Shown here: in pieces, positions 34,590-43,864 of the stretch
Layout of the letters: every line of letters begins with the position of its first letter
How positions within the stretch are numbered: the first letter of the stretch is position 1
Source: RUG11783 sp964599695
GTDB taxonomy: Bacteria; Bacillota; Clostridia; Oscillospirales; Ruminococcaceae
Reading direction: 5' to 3'
DNA length: 64,000 bases
Assembly (NCBI GenBank): GCA_964599695.1
Contig: CAZRGP010000007.1
Coordinates: forward strand, 1 to 64,000
Translations under genes and position numbers: made by a program
The notes under the pieces: model-generated
Told to the model about the DNA's origin: nothing
Database searches by the model: none
The model's input: the letters and a program-made list of their open reading frames with translations, nothing else

Positions 34590-35285
34590 ATGGAACGGGA
34601 TAAGTTTGTGAATCAAACCGTCGTCGGGGATCCGAGACCGTCAGGGTTTTCTCCGGCGGCCGATGATAATTGCGGAGCGGATGACCTCCTTGGTTCCCTG
34701 CGGGATCAGAGCGGAAAGTACAGATGGGTGTACGAAGCGCCGATGCTCAAGAGTTTCTTCCTTTTGCTGGAAGTCTGGAAGGCTCTTGGTATCAGCGCTT
34801 TTATACTGTTCGGGATCATAAGCGTCATCGGACTGGTCACCGGAAGCGGGCTCACAGGGATAATAAGTTCAGCGGGGATCTGTCTGATGGTCTTCGGAAT
34901 ACTTCTTGTACTTTCCGTTCCGGCATACTATATCGTCACCAGGGCAAACAACGGGAAATATACGGTCCTTTTCGAGATGGACGAAACGGGGATCGATCAT
35001 ACGCAGATCAAGACCGACAAGGCGAAGGCGCTCGAGCTGCTTACGGCGTTTGTCGGTGGGATCACGGGGAGCAAAACGACGTCAGCTGCAGCACTCCTCT
35101 CGGCAGGGGGAACATCGCTGTATTCCCGCTTTGACAAAGTGAAGAACATCAGGGCAATTCCGGAAAAGGATCTCATATTGCTCGGCGGAGGATTTGTGAG
35201 AAATCAGGTCTATGTGGGAGAACGGTATTTTGACGCGGTCTATGGTTATATCCGGGACCACTGTCCGAACGCCGAAGTCCGATAA
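34590..35285 (+). CDS. Unknown membrane protein with two transmembrane segments
   Basis: I do not recognise this 231-residue protein. An N-terminal polar region of about 60 residues is followed by two close hydrophobic segments (ISAFILFGIISVIGLVTGSG and ICLMVFGILLVLSVPAYYIV), then a cytoplasmic-looking domain with FDKVKNIRAIPEKDLILLGGGFVRNQVYV, which resembles a PH-like or YcxB-like tail. The ATG at 34590 has GGAGGAG upstream. It is the first of three closely spaced genes ending with a zinc-ribbon membrane protein, so the three may form one envelope or stress-linked unit. No function is claimed. Confidence 0.7.
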   Translation: MERDKFVNQTVVGDPRPSGFSPAADDNCGADDLLGSLRDQSGKYRWVYEAPMLKSFFLLLEVWKALGISAFILFGIISVIGLVTGSGLTGIISSAGICLMVFGILLVLSVPAYYIVTRANNGKYTVLFEMDETGIDHTQIKTDKAKALELLTAFVGGITGSKTTSAAALLSAGGTSLYSRFDKVKNIRAIPEKDLILLGGGFVRNQVYVGERYFDAVYGYIRDHCPNAEVR

Positions 35286-35301
35286 GGAAGGAGACGATAT
35301 C

Positions 35302-35799
35302 ATGCATAATAAGCAGCGGATCATTCTGGTTCTGCTGGCGATCATCCTTGTTTTGAGCGGAGCCGGGTATCTTGTATACCGGAACAGTGCACCGGATAAC
35401 TACCCCTACGAGCCGGACACTCCTGCCCCCGATCCGCACGATGGGATGTTCGTTTCTGTACACGGGAGCATGGCTTTCAACGGGGATGGCGAGAGCGTGA
35501 CCATAAACTTTGATGAAGAACTCGCCGACCTTTTAGGCTTGCCTTCCGGAGAGCAGAGCGGCAAGTATGTATTCCTGAGCGGGGAACTTCCGCCGCAGGG
35601 CAGCGTCCCCGTTCGGTACGATGTCGCACATGAACTGCGCCTGACGATCGGGGATCAGAGCGTCACAGTCGATATGGGAATTGCTGCGGCGGACGGATCA
35701 TCGGCGCAGGTCGGTGTAGGCGCAGTCACTCCGGAGCGCATACCGATGCTGTTTCACGACGGAAAATCTTTTGACATAGTATTCAACAAACAAAAATGA
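35302..35799 (+). CDS. Unknown membrane-anchored extracellular protein
   Basis: This 165-residue protein of unknown function has a single N-terminal hydrophobic anchor (RIILVLLAIILVLSGAGYLVY), a proline/aspartate-rich linker (EPDTPAPDPHDG) and an extracellular, mostly beta domain. There is no lipobox cysteine and no sorting signal. The start at 35302 has AAGGAAGGAG upstream. It stands 16 nt after the previous gene and 27 nt before the zinc-ribbon gene. Confidence 0.65.
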   Translation: MHNKQRIILVLLAIILVLSGAGYLVYRNSAPDNYPYEPDTPAPDPHDGMFVSVHGSMAFNGDGESVTINFDEELADLLGLPSGEQSGKYVFLSGELPPQGSVPVRYDVAHELRLTIGDQSVTVDMGIAAADGSSAQVGVGAVTPERIPMLFHDGKSFDIVFNKQK

Positions 35800-35826
35800 T
35801 GACCGGAAACGGAGGTGAACTATACC

Positions 35827-36651
35827 ATGGCGAAATACTGTCCGAATTGCGGGAACCGGCTGCCGGATGACGCAGTATTCTGCGACAACTGCGGAACGAG
35901 GGTCGGTTCGGTGCAGGTAAATGCAGGTGTTCCCGTTCAGCAGAACATTCAGGGAAACTACAGCGTGGCTCCGTCTTCGCCGAAGAAAAGATCCGGCGGA
36001 AAGGGGATCGGTCTGCTGATACTGCTTCTTCTCATCGGCGCTGCAGGCTTCGGCGTTTACAAGTATATGCAGGACACAACGGATCTGCCTGTGAGCATAC
36101 CGTCGCTGTTTCCCGGCAGTGAGTCAGGAAATACTCCAGACGATCCCGAACAGGAGACAGGACCAGAAGAGGATCCGCAGATCTCCCAGGGGATGCTCTC
36201 GCTTGCAGATGATCCGACCTTCGACGATTTTCTCTTCTATGAGAACGATGTTTATGCCAACGGAATTCCTGACGGTGCGGTCCTTCTTTCTGCAGGAAGT
36301 ATCAGCGGGGAATGGAAATACTGCCTCACCTTTAACAGGAACTCGGAACTGGAAGAGCGGATCGATGAGATCGGGATCGCAGAAGTTTCATTCACATCGG
36401 ATTCCGCTTCCCTGATACTCCACCCGCAGATGATCCGCTATGGAACCTTTGTGAGTCCGGAAGATGAGGATGAGGTCGGGTATCCCGTTTTCTCAGGCAC
36501 CTGGGACGATGAATATATCGATCTTATGGGAGGGGAGATCAGCATCGGGCTCGGGCCGTATTATTCCTATGAGGGAAAAGAGTACGTGATTGGCAACATC
36601 GTGGTCAGATCAAATGGGTTGTTCGGGGATGTGCTATTGGTGAGACCATAA
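35827..36651 (+). CDS. Zinc-ribbon membrane protein with extracellular domain
   Basis: This 274-residue protein begins with a double zinc knuckle of the zinc-ribbon type, CPNCGNRLPDDAVFCDNCG, on the cytoplasmic side. A membrane segment (GLLILLLLIGAAGFGVYKYM), an acidic linker rich in E, D and P, and an extracellular beta-rich domain of unknown type follow. Such zinc-ribbon plus transmembrane proteins are common in Clostridia and mostly uncharacterised. The ATG at 35827 lies 9 nt after GGAGGTG. It closes the three-gene cluster. Confidence 0.7.
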   Translation: MAKYCPNCGNRLPDDAVFCDNCGTRVGSVQVNAGVPVQQNIQGNYSVAPSSPKKRSGGKGIGLLILLLLIGAAGFGVYKYMQDTTDLPVSIPSLFPGSESGNTPDDPEQETGPEEDPQISQGMLSLADDPTFDDFLFYENDVYANGIPDGAVLLSAGSISGEWKYCLTFNRNSELEERIDEIGIAEVSFTSDSASLILHPQMIRYGTFVSPEDEDEVGYPVFSGTWDDEYIDLMGGEISIGLGPYYSYEGKEYVIGNIVVRSNGLFGDVLLVRP

Positions 36652-36725
36652 TAAATGCGGATGGACTCGAGGAGACCTGTGTCTGACATCACAAAATGAT
36701 TGGCTTTTTTGTTCTATAAACAGCG

Positions 36726-36756
36726 ACGGGAGGAGACCGATGAGGTCTCTTCCCGT
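36726..36756. terminator. Terminator-like hairpin between converging genes
   Basis: ACGGGAGGAGACC (36726-36738) pairs with GGTCTCTTCCCGT (36744-36756), with one mismatch. The T-runs on either side are poor, so its strength is uncertain. Confidence 0.55.
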
Positions 36757-36780
36757 TGATCATGTAAGCAATAATTGTAA

Positions 36781-39033
36781 TCAGGGTTTCCTGAACCGGT
36801 AAACGGGCTTTTTTCCCAGGAGATGTTCCACGAAGTAGTCGGTGCGCCGCTGGACGAAGTAGGGGTCAGCGGGGACATTGTGATTGCAGCGCGGAAGAGT
36901 CAGAAAGTCAAAATCCTTATCGCTTCGGATGAGAGCATCTACCAGGCGCAATGACTGGGAAGGAGCGACATTGTCGTCCATGGCTCCGTGGACGATGAGA
37001 AGTTTCCCCTTCAGATTCTTCGCCAGGGCTGTGTTGTCACCGGGGGCATAGATGTCCTTGTCGTAAAGACCGTAGTAGTTCTCGGTCCACGAGGTGTTGT
37101 ACATCCGCTGGTCATGGTTACCTGCAGAGGATACCGCCACTTTGTAGACGTCGGGATACTCCAGGATCCCTCTTGTTGAGCCGCATCCTCCTCCGGAGTT
37201 GCCCCAGATGCCGATCCGCTCACGGTCCAGAAAGGTATATTTTTCACACAGCTCATCCAGACAGTAGACATGATCCTTCAGCCCGGCACATCCGTGAATG
37301 ATCTCATAACTGATGTTATGGAGAGTCTTTCCACGGCCCGGTGTGCCTAGACCGTCGAGAATGATGCCGGCAAATCCGAGCTGAGCCATCGCCTCCAGGC
37401 CGCCAAGCATTTCTCTTCCTTCTATCGCTCCTTTCCAGGAGAATGTTTTGGGAACGTTGTAGCACTGCATCCCGCCGTAGATGTAATCGATGAAGGGATA
37501 CTTTTTTCCCGGATCGAAATCCGCAGGGCGGACGAGGATGCCGTAGAGCGCCGTCTTCCCGTCGCTCGCGGTGACCGTGAAGCGCTCCGGTGTGATATAT
37601 CCTCGCTTCATGAGATCCGAGGGGTCAGCGGCGACAAGCTCACGGATAAAAGATCCGTCTGCTCTTCGGAGGTTGGTGACCGGAGGTTTGTCGACCCGGC
37701 TCCAGGTGTCGATGAGCATCCCGTTGATATAGCGGCAGCGGTGCATTCCGTCTTCCGGAGTCAATATCGTGAAATCCGTGCCGTCGTAATGGACGCGGCA
37801 GGCCAGCTGGTAGTAGGGATCGGAGGTGCAGGAAAGGTTGCTCGCGTAGAAATAGATCCACTGTCCTTCATCGTCCGCGCAGATGAGCTCTCCGACTTCG
37901 CAGTCCGCCGGGGTGATGGGACCAAGGCAGGCGCCACTCTGCGCGTCATAGCGGAAAAGCCTTGCCAGATCATCTCGCTCGCTCTGCCACAGCAGGGCTT
38001 TCCGGTCCTTGGAAAGGTAATTGCTGGCACAGTAGTCGCCGAAGCCGTCCAGCTGTCCGTAGGTGCAGATGTTGAGGAAGGTGTCAGTCGTTTCAGTAAG
38101 GATCTTTCCGGCAGTTCCGTCTGTCTGGACGACAGCGAAAGAGGCGGATTTGTTTCCGCGGCTCACCAGTGTCATATAGACTGCGCTGCTGTCCTCCATC
38201 CATTTCGCGAAGGAATAGTGATCCCCGAACATTCCGCCACCTATGGGCTGGGGATCAAGATCCAGTTCAGTCGCTTTGCCTGTCTCGGTATCAAACAGAT
38301 AGAAATAGGCAAGGGGGATATGCTCATCTTCCGGGAAGGAGCATTTATAGGTGTACAGTTCCGGACGGATGCTGTCCGATCCCTCCTTGTCGTAGGAGCG
38401 GATCAGGTAGAGGTCCTTTACCTTTCTCTGATCCAGTTTGTAGGAGAGAAAATACCGGGAGTCCGGGGACCAGAGCACGTCCGGTCGGAGAGGAACTCCT
38501 TTTACACGGTCCGTGATGTAGCCGCTGAACTGGGCGGGGGTGCCGTAGGCGAAGTTCTTTTTTCCGTCAACGGTGAGGCGGAGTTCCTTTCCGCTTTCCA
38601 GGAAACGGAGCCAGAGGTCATGGCCGCGGAAAAAGATTTCCTTCTTTCTGTCCGGAGATGCTGTTCCGGTCTTCTTTTCTGTCTTTTCCCTGTGAAGCGT
38701 CTGAGAACCCAGATCATAGGAACAGTCATAGCCGTCCGCGCTGAAGGTAAGGACGCCGTCCTTCACCTTGCAGTTGGTGAAGGGGATCGCATCCTTCTCC
38801 AGGAGGGAGCAGAGTTTGCGGTGATCGAACAGCGGTGCTTCTGTGCCGTCTTCGGTGGACACCGCTTTCCACTGCGTGCATACGGATCCGTCTTTTGAAC
38901 GGGTCTCCAGGGGATAGAAGAAATGGGTGTCATCCAGTTTCTGCGGGACCGGTTCCGCGTTCAGGACGGAGCAGGAGGCGTTCCAGGGGAGCAGCTTCTC
39001 CGCTGCCTTGTATTTTTGTGTAAGTGTTTTCAT
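36781..39033 (-). CDS. S9-family peptidase, dipeptidyl-peptidase IV-like
   Basis: This 750-residue serine peptidase of the prolyl oligopeptidase clan has a long N-terminal beta-propeller (SPDSRYFLSYKLDQRKVKDLYLIRSYD) and a C-terminal alpha/beta hydrolase domain. Its catalytic serine is in GIWGNSGGGCGS, the aspartate in VHGAMDDNVAPSQS and the histidine in PRCNHNVPAD. No signal peptide is visible, so it works in the cytoplasm, most likely removing dipeptides from peptides brought in by transporters. GAGGTAA stands before the ATG. It is transcribed alone. Confidence 0.87.
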   Translation of the reverse strand: MKTLTQKYKAAEKLLPWNASCSVLNAEPVPQKLDDTHFFYPLETRSKDGSVCTQWKAVSTEDGTEAPLFDHRKLCSLLEKDAIPFTNCKVKDGVLTFSADGYDCSYDLGSQTLHREKTEKKTGTASPDRKKEIFFRGHDLWLRFLESGKELRLTVDGKKNFAYGTPAQFSGYITDRVKGVPLRPDVLWSPDSRYFLSYKLDQRKVKDLYLIRSYDKEGSDSIRPELYTYKCSFPEDEHIPLAYFYLFDTETGKATELDLDPQPIGGGMFGDHYSFAKWMEDSSAVYMTLVSRGNKSASFAVVQTDGTAGKILTETTDTFLNICTYGQLDGFGDYCASNYLSKDRKALLWQSERDDLARLFRYDAQSGACLGPITPADCEVGELICADDEGQWIYFYASNLSCTSDPYYQLACRVHYDGTDFTILTPEDGMHRCRYINGMLIDTWSRVDKPPVTNLRRADGSFIRELVAADPSDLMKRGYITPERFTVTASDGKTALYGILVRPADFDPGKKYPFIDYIYGGMQCYNVPKTFSWKGAIEGREMLGGLEAMAQLGFAGIILDGLGTPGRGKTLHNISYEIIHGCAGLKDHVYCLDELCEKYTFLDRERIGIWGNSGGGCGSTRGILEYPDVYKVAVSSAGNHDQRMYNTSWTENYYGLYDKDIYAPGDNTALAKNLKGKLLIVHGAMDDNVAPSQSLRLVDALIRSDKDFDFLTLPRCNHNVPADPYFVQRRTDYFVEHLLGKKPVYRFRKP

Positions 39034-39166
39034 CGCGATTTACCTCATTATTCTACATTATGGCATAGATGTCCCAGAAATTGGGCCTGGAATAGGAAAA
39101 AATGACCGCCCGGAAAGACTGTGGAAAAGGGGATTTGTATGATGTTACAGTTTTTGTTTAAAATAA

Positions 39167-39195
39167 TTGCCAATATGCACAAAAGCAAGTAGAAT
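39167..39195 (+). promoter_or_regulatory. Promoter of the ABC exporter gene
   Basis: TTGCCA (39167-39172), 17 bp, TAGAAT (39190-39195), about 30 bp before the start codon. Confidence 0.7.
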
Positions 39196-39229
39196 AGGGA
39201 AAGTTTTAAATCAGGAGTGAATGTATCTT

Positions 39230-40969
39230 ATGCAGAAGAAAAGTCTATTGTCCCGTTTCGTCGCGTACTATAAGCCTTACAGGCGCATGTTCGCCATGGA
39301 TATCTTCATGTCCACGGTCATCACGGTATGCGGGCTCATTTATCCTCTAATCACAAGGAGGATCATCAACACCTACGTCCCTCAGGGAATGTTCCGTGAG
39401 ATGCTCATCTCGGTGGCTGTCGTGTTCTTTGTCTATCTGATGAAGGAAGGCGCGAACTACTGGGTCACCTACTACGGCCACATGATGGGCGTGGATATTC
39501 AGAATGATATGCAGCGGGATATCTTTGAGCACATGCTCACTTTGCCTTATTCCTTCTTTGACAAGAACAAGAGCGGCGTGCTTACTTCCCGGGTCGTGAA
39601 CGACCTGTTCAACATCACCGAGCTCGCTCATCACGGTCCGGAGCACGTGATCCAGACCACCGGAGCCCTGATCGGTTCCTTCATCATCCTGCTTACCATC
39701 AACTGGAAGCTGGGTCTCATCGTCTTCGCCTTCTTCCCCTTCATGGTCTTCTTCGTGATGCATCTTCGCGCGGACATGAACGAGGGATACCGGAGAAGCC
39801 GCGCCGCGATCTCCGAGATCAACGGTGAACTGCAGAACTCCCTGGGAGGTATCCGTGTCACCAAGGCCTTCAACAACATCGACGGCGAAATGAAGAAGCT
39901 GTCGAAGAGGGCGAAGGATTTCTGGAATGCGAGGGAACTGGCGTTTTCCACCATGGCGAGATTCAACGCCGGCATGGAGATGATGCTGGACATCCTTTAC
40001 CTCACCGTTCTGTGCGCAGGAGGGATCTTCTACTTCAACGGGTGGATCACCATAGGGGATTTTACCGCCTACTTCCTCTTTATCTCCAACTTCCTTTCTC
40101 CGATCCGGAAACTGATGGGATTCGTGGAGATGTATGAGGACGGGAAGACCGGATTTGAGCGCTTCTGCGAGATCATGGACACCCCGTCCGAGAAGGAGAA
40201 AGAGGGTGCTGCTCCGGTGGATCACCTGGAGGGCGACATCGTCTTCGACCATGTATCGTTCCACTATGAGGGAAGTGATGGCCGCAGAGTTCTGGAGGAT
40301 CTGAACCTCACCGTCCCGAACGGGAAGAAGGTAGCGCTGGTCGGTCCCTCCGGAGGCGGCAAGACTACCCTTTGCCACCTCATCCCGCGCTTCTATGACA
40401 TTGATGCCGGAACGATCTCCATCGGAGGGCGTGACATCACTACCGTTACCCGCAACAGCCTGAGGGAGCACATCGGCATTGTGCAGCAGGACGTCTTCCT
40501 CTTCACCGGTACCATCGCCGAGAATATCGGCTACTCCGCACCGGACGCCACGCTGGATGAGATCCGTGAAGCGGCAAGAAAGGCAAAGATCGACACCTTC
40601 ATTGAGGGGCTGCCGAACCAGTACGATACCTTCGTCGGCGAACGGGGCGTGATGCTGTCCGGAGGACAGAAGCAGCGCATCGCCATCGCGCGCATCTTCC
40701 TCAAGGATCCTGAGATCCTCATTCTGGACGAGGCTACCTCTGCTCTCGACAATGTCACCGAGGCCGAGCTGCAGCAGTCGCTGGATGAACTCAGCCACGG
40801 CAGAACGACCATCGTGGTAGCACACAGGCTGTCCACCGTCCGTGACGCGAATGAGATCGTTTTCCTCACCGATGAAGGTGTCATGGAGCAGGGAACGCAT
40901 CAGGAACTTCTGGAGAAGGACGGACTTTACGCCGCCCTCTATCAGTCTCAGTTTGTAAAAGAGGCATAA
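39230..40969 (+). CDS. ABC exporter half-transporter (permease-ATPase fusion)
   Basis: This protein of about 579 residues has six membrane segments fused to an ATPase domain. The ATPase shows Walker A GPSGGGKTT, signature LSGGQKQRIAIARIF, Walker B ILILDEATSALD and the H-loop VVAHRLSTV. It is of the type that exports lipids, peptides or drugs and probably forms a homodimer; no second half-transporter is adjacent. The start is uncertain: AGGAG lies 3 nt before an ATG at 39221 and 12 nt before the ATG at 39230; I prefer the latter because it gives the usual QKKSLLSRF opening. Confidence 0.88.
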   Translation: MQKKSLLSRFVAYYKPYRRMFAMDIFMSTVITVCGLIYPLITRRIINTYVPQGMFREMLISVAVVFFVYLMKEGANYWVTYYGHMMGVDIQNDMQRDIFEHMLTLPYSFFDKNKSGVLTSRVVNDLFNITELAHHGPEHVIQTTGALIGSFIILLTINWKLGLIVFAFFPFMVFFVMHLRADMNEGYRRSRAAISEINGELQNSLGGIRVTKAFNNIDGEMKKLSKRAKDFWNARELAFSTMARFNAGMEMMLDILYLTVLCAGGIFYFNGWITIGDFTAYFLFISNFLSPIRKLMGFVEMYEDGKTGFERFCEIMDTPSEKEKEGAAPVDHLEGDIVFDHVSFHYEGSDGRRVLEDLNLTVPNGKKVALVGPSGGGKTTLCHLIPRFYDIDAGTISIGGRDITTVTRNSLREHIGIVQQDVFLFTGTIAENIGYSAPDATLDEIREAARKAKIDTFIEGLPNQYDTFVGERGVMLSGGQKQRIAIARIFLKDPEILILDEATSALDNVTEAELQQSLDELSHGRTTIVVAHRLSTVRDANEIVFLTDEGVMEQGTHQELLEKDGLYAALYQSQFVKEA

Positions 40970-40981
40970 AATCATACGGAT

Positions 40982-41008
40982 AAAGAGAGCCATTCGGCTC
41001 TCTTTTTT
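40982..41008 (+). terminator. Terminator after the ABC exporter gene
   Basis: AAAGAGAGCC (40982-40991) pairs with GGCTCTCTTT (40996-41005) around ATTC, followed by a T-run. Confidence 0.93.
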
Positions 41009-41076
41009 CGTTGCCCCATGTTTTTGATAAATATATAATGTAGATAATTAAGGTCATAGGCGGTCTGTCCATCCGG

Positions 41077-42015
41077 ATGCAACGAAAAAGCGGAAAAAAG
41101 TGGATATCGTTCCTTTTGGTTCTCTGTATCGCTCTGTCCGGCGTCAGCTGCGGCGGAAACGCTTCCGGCGCTTCAAGGCCGCAGACGAATCCGGAGACGT
41201 TCTACGAGATCCCGGAGATGCGGATGGCTTCCTTTCATGCAGATGCGGCCGAGGGCAACGGGGAAGTCCTTATGGATCTCTCCTGTGTGAATGAAGGATA
41301 TATGGCGCTGAAGGTGGAGACCGATGCACGTGTGAAACTTCAGGTGCTCAAGGACGAGGAGACCTATACCTATGAGGTGAGGGACGGGGAGGAGGAGATC
41401 TTTCCGCTGCAGTGCGGGAACGGGGACTATATCTTCCGGGTGATGAAGAATATCGAGGACAACAAGTACTATGAGATCTATCACGCGGAAGTGACGGTCT
41501 CACTGGAGGACGAGTTTGATCCGTTCCTTAGGCCGAATCAGTACGCCTCTTTCTATGACGGAAGAGAATGTGTTGCCCTGGCCAGGTCCCTGGCAGAGCA
41601 GTCCCATTCGGACGTGGATTTTATAGGGAAGGTCTATGACTATGTAGTGAAATCCATCACCTATGACGACGACAAGGCGCAGCTTGCGGTGGACGGAAAA
41701 CTGAAGGGATATGTTCCGGATCCGGACCGGACACTTGAGGAGAAGAAGGGGATCTGTTTCGACTACGCCTGTCTCACCGCCTCCATGCTGAGAAGCCAGG
41801 GGATCCCCACCAAGATCATCTTCGGTTATGTGGCGCCGGATGATCTGTACCACGCCTGGAACATGTTCTACACCGAAGAGGGCGGATGGGTCACCGTAAA
41901 GTTCAGCGCGCCGGGGAATGACTGGTCCCGGATCGATCTCACCTTCTCCGCCAACGGGGCGAGCAGCAAATTCATTGGGGACGGCAGCAATTATCTGGAT
42001 GTGTATCAGTTCTGA
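41077..42015 (+). CDS. Transglutaminase-like lipoprotein
   Basis: This 312-residue exported protein has a probable lipoprotein signal (LVLCIALSGVSC) and a transglutaminase-like cysteine protease fold in the C-terminal half. The catalytic Cys is in KKGICFDYACLTASML and the His in YHAWNMFYTEEGGW. An N-terminal beta domain (about residues 40-150) precedes it. Such proteins cut or crosslink surface proteins or peptidoglycan peptides. The ribosome binding site is weak; TATAAT at 41034-41039 gives a short leader. It leads the pilus-like gene set that begins 20 nt downstream, so it may process that apparatus, which is inference. Confidence 0.75.
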   Translation: MQRKSGKKWISFLLVLCIALSGVSCGGNASGASRPQTNPETFYEIPEMRMASFHADAAEGNGEVLMDLSCVNEGYMALKVETDARVKLQVLKDEETYTYEVRDGEEEIFPLQCGNGDYIFRVMKNIEDNKYYEIYHAEVTVSLEDEFDPFLRPNQYASFYDGRECVALARSLAEQSHSDVDFIGKVYDYVVKSITYDDDKAQLAVDGKLKGYVPDPDRTLEEKKGICFDYACLTASMLRSQGIPTKIIFGYVAPDDLYHAWNMFYTEEGGWVTVKFSAPGNDWSRIDLTFSANGASSKFIGDGSNYLDVYQF

Positions 42016-42035
42016 CAACTGTGAGGATACAAAAC

Positions 42036-43103
42036 ATGAGTACGGAAAAGAACAGAAAGACGGCGGAACTCAGCTACGCGGAGCTCAGTTCGTTCTTTGA
42101 GAACATGGCGATGATGCTCAACGCGGGCATCCTCTCGGAGGAAGCGGTCTATCTTCTGGCGGAGGAGACATCCGGCCAGGAGAACGGAAAGCTTCATGAC
42201 GCATTGGACAAGATGTCCGGTGTCCTCCGTGAGGGAAACACCTTTGAGGAAGCCATGAAACAGGCCGGGGTATTCCCGGATTACGCGACGGACATGATCC
42301 GGGTGGCGGAATATACTGGTAAGATGGTGGACACCATGTTCCATCTCTCTGAGTACTATCGGACCGAGGAATCCATGAAGAAGACCATCGTGTCAGCGGT
42401 ACGGTACCCGGTGATCCTGCTCTTCATGGTCATCGCCGTGCTGATCGTCATGCTTGTCCTGGTGTTCCCGGCGTTTTACGGGGTCTACAACAATCTGACC
42501 GGCAGTCTCAGTTCCTCATCCTTCAATTACATCAACGGATCCTTCCTGCTCTGCTGGGTGCTGCTCGTGGTCATGGCGGTGCTGGTCGCGGGACTTCTGT
42601 GCGGCGTGTGGATGTGGAGGTCCGGAAAGAAGGAGCAGGTGAGGAAGTTCCTGTCCGGATTCAAGGTGTTCGGCGATCTGTTCCGCGGGATGGATCTGTA
42701 CCGGTTCACCTCCTGTTTTGATATGTTCCTCTCCAGCGGGGAGATGCAGGACGAGGCCCTGAAGAAGAGCATGCCGGTGGTGGAATCGGAGGAACTGAAG
42801 GGCAAGTTGAAGAGCGCCCTTGAGCGCATGACGGCTGGGAGCACCTTCTCCCAGGCCGCGTATGAAGAAAAACTGTTTGACTCGGTGAACGGACGCATGC
42901 TGATCCCTGCGGAGCGCAGCGGCATGCTGGACTCGGTGATGCAGAAGATCCAGAGGAGCCTCAAGGAGAACAACGAGGCGACCATCAGCCGGATCGCGAA
43001 TTCCATCGAGCCCATGCTCACCGGACTCCTGATGATCTCCATCGGGCTGATGCTCATCAGCCTCATGGTGCCGCTCATCGGGATCATGAACTCTATCGGC
43101 TGA
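42036..43103 (+). CDS. PilC/GspF-family inner-membrane protein
   Basis: This 355-residue protein has two GspF (T2SSF) domains with three membrane segments. Domain 1 begins SSFFENMAMMLNAGILSEEAVYLL and domain 2 LYRFTSCFDMFLSSGEMQDEALKK; the last helix is LLMISIGLMLISLMVPLIGI. It is the platform of type IV pili and type II secretion, on which the ATPase acts. I used the ATG at 42036, with GAGG 9 nt upstream. Four small membrane proteins and a PilT-like ATPase follow closely. The usual PilB ATPase gene is absent here. Confidence 0.87.
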   Translation: MSTEKNRKTAELSYAELSSFFENMAMMLNAGILSEEAVYLLAEETSGQENGKLHDALDKMSGVLREGNTFEEAMKQAGVFPDYATDMIRVAEYTGKMVDTMFHLSEYYRTEESMKKTIVSAVRYPVILLFMVIAVLIVMLVLVFPAFYGVYNNLTGSLSSSSFNYINGSFLLCWVLLVVMAVLVAGLLCGVWMWRSGKKEQVRKFLSGFKVFGDLFRGMDLYRFTSCFDMFLSSGEMQDEALKKSMPVVESEELKGKLKSALERMTAGSTFSQAAYEEKLFDSVNGRMLIPAERSGMLDSVMQKIQRSLKENNEATISRIANSIEPMLTGLLMISIGLMLISLMVPLIGIMNSIG

Positions 43104-43113
43104 GGTGATGATC

Positions 43114-43428
43114 GTGAAGCGCAGGAAGTGGATCGCCATATGTATGCTGGCAGCTGTTGCACTGGTGTTGTTCGTGCAGCAGAGTTCTTCCCGTGCTTCG
43201 GAGGAGGAGATCCGTGAGAGCATCGCATCCATCACCGACACGGTCATGCGAAGGGCACGGCAGTGTTACGTCATCGAGGGGGCATACCCCCAGGATCTCC
43301 GTTATCTGGAAGAGAATTACGGGCTCGCGGTGAATCATGAGGAATACCTCATCGTGTACAACGCCTTCGCGGAGAACCTTCCTCCCGAAGTCCGTGTGAA
43401 ATACAAAGGAGGAAGCAATGGAGCGTAG
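43114..43428 (+). CDS. Small single-pass protein, pseudopilin-like
   Basis: This protein of about 104 residues has one N-terminal membrane helix (WIAICMLAAVALVLFV), a helical stretch (EEEIRESIASITDTVMRRARQCY) and then VIEGAYPQDLRYLEENYGL, the pattern of minor pilins and pseudopilins after the stem helix. It has no cleavable prepilin motif with glycine and E5. The start is the least certain part: GTG at 43114 has GAGGTGA before it, but the ATG at 43108 is possible. It overlaps the next gene by 11 nt. Confidence 0.6.
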   Translation: MKRRKWIAICMLAAVALVLFVQQSSSRASEEEIRESIASITDTVMRRARQCYVIEGAYPQDLRYLEENYGLAVNHEEYLIVYNAFAENLPPEVRVKYKGGSNGA

Positions 43429-43855
43429 CGGCGCAGGCGGAGTTCTCCGCAGTCTGACAGTGGCTGTTCTGTTTCTGGTCATCCTCCTTCTCGTCGTCTT
43501 TTCCGCCAGGGCGTATCAGTACGCGGTGGATATGCAGGAAAGGAACGACGAAATGAGAGCGGTCCTGTCCTATGTTGTGACGGCCGTGAATGCGGACCGG
43601 GCGTCACGTGTCTCGGTGGAGGAACGGGACGGGTTGCGCGTCCTGGTGATCCGGGACGAAGCCGCAGGTACGGAGCAGCGCATCTTCTTCGATGACGGAT
43701 CTGTCCGGGAGGATTACGGACTGACAGGCTCCGGGATCGACCGGAAAGGTTCATCGGAGATCGGGAAGGCGGAACGTTTTGACATTACTTTGGTAAAAGA
43801 GGATCTGGTCCGGATCGATACCGATCTGGGAAGTTCCTATGTACATATCCACTGA
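43418..43855 (+). CDS. Small membrane protein, DUF4860-like pseudopilin candidate
   Basis: This 145-residue protein has a strong N-terminal membrane helix (LRSLTVAVLFLVILLLVVFSARAYQYAV) and a beta-rich extracellular domain with the alternating pattern RVSVEERDGLRVLVIRDE and RIFFDDGSVRED. I recall such proteins as DUF4860, found beside GspF and PilT genes in Clostridia. There is no prepilin cleavage motif. AAAGGAGGAAGCA precedes the ATG, inside the previous gene. Confidence 0.62.
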   Translation: MERSGAGGVLRSLTVAVLFLVILLLVVFSARAYQYAVDMQERNDEMRAVLSYVVTAVNADRASRVSVEERDGLRVLVIRDEAAGTEQRIFFDDGSVREDYGLTGSGIDRKGSSEIGKAERFDITLVKEDLVRIDTDLGSSYVHIH

Positions 43856-43864
43856 AGAGGGATT

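Noticed and set aside
39347..40993. 548-residue open frame on the minus strand
   Set aside because: It is antisense to the well-supported ABC exporter gene, has a histidine- and aspartate-rich shadow composition and no ribosome binding site.
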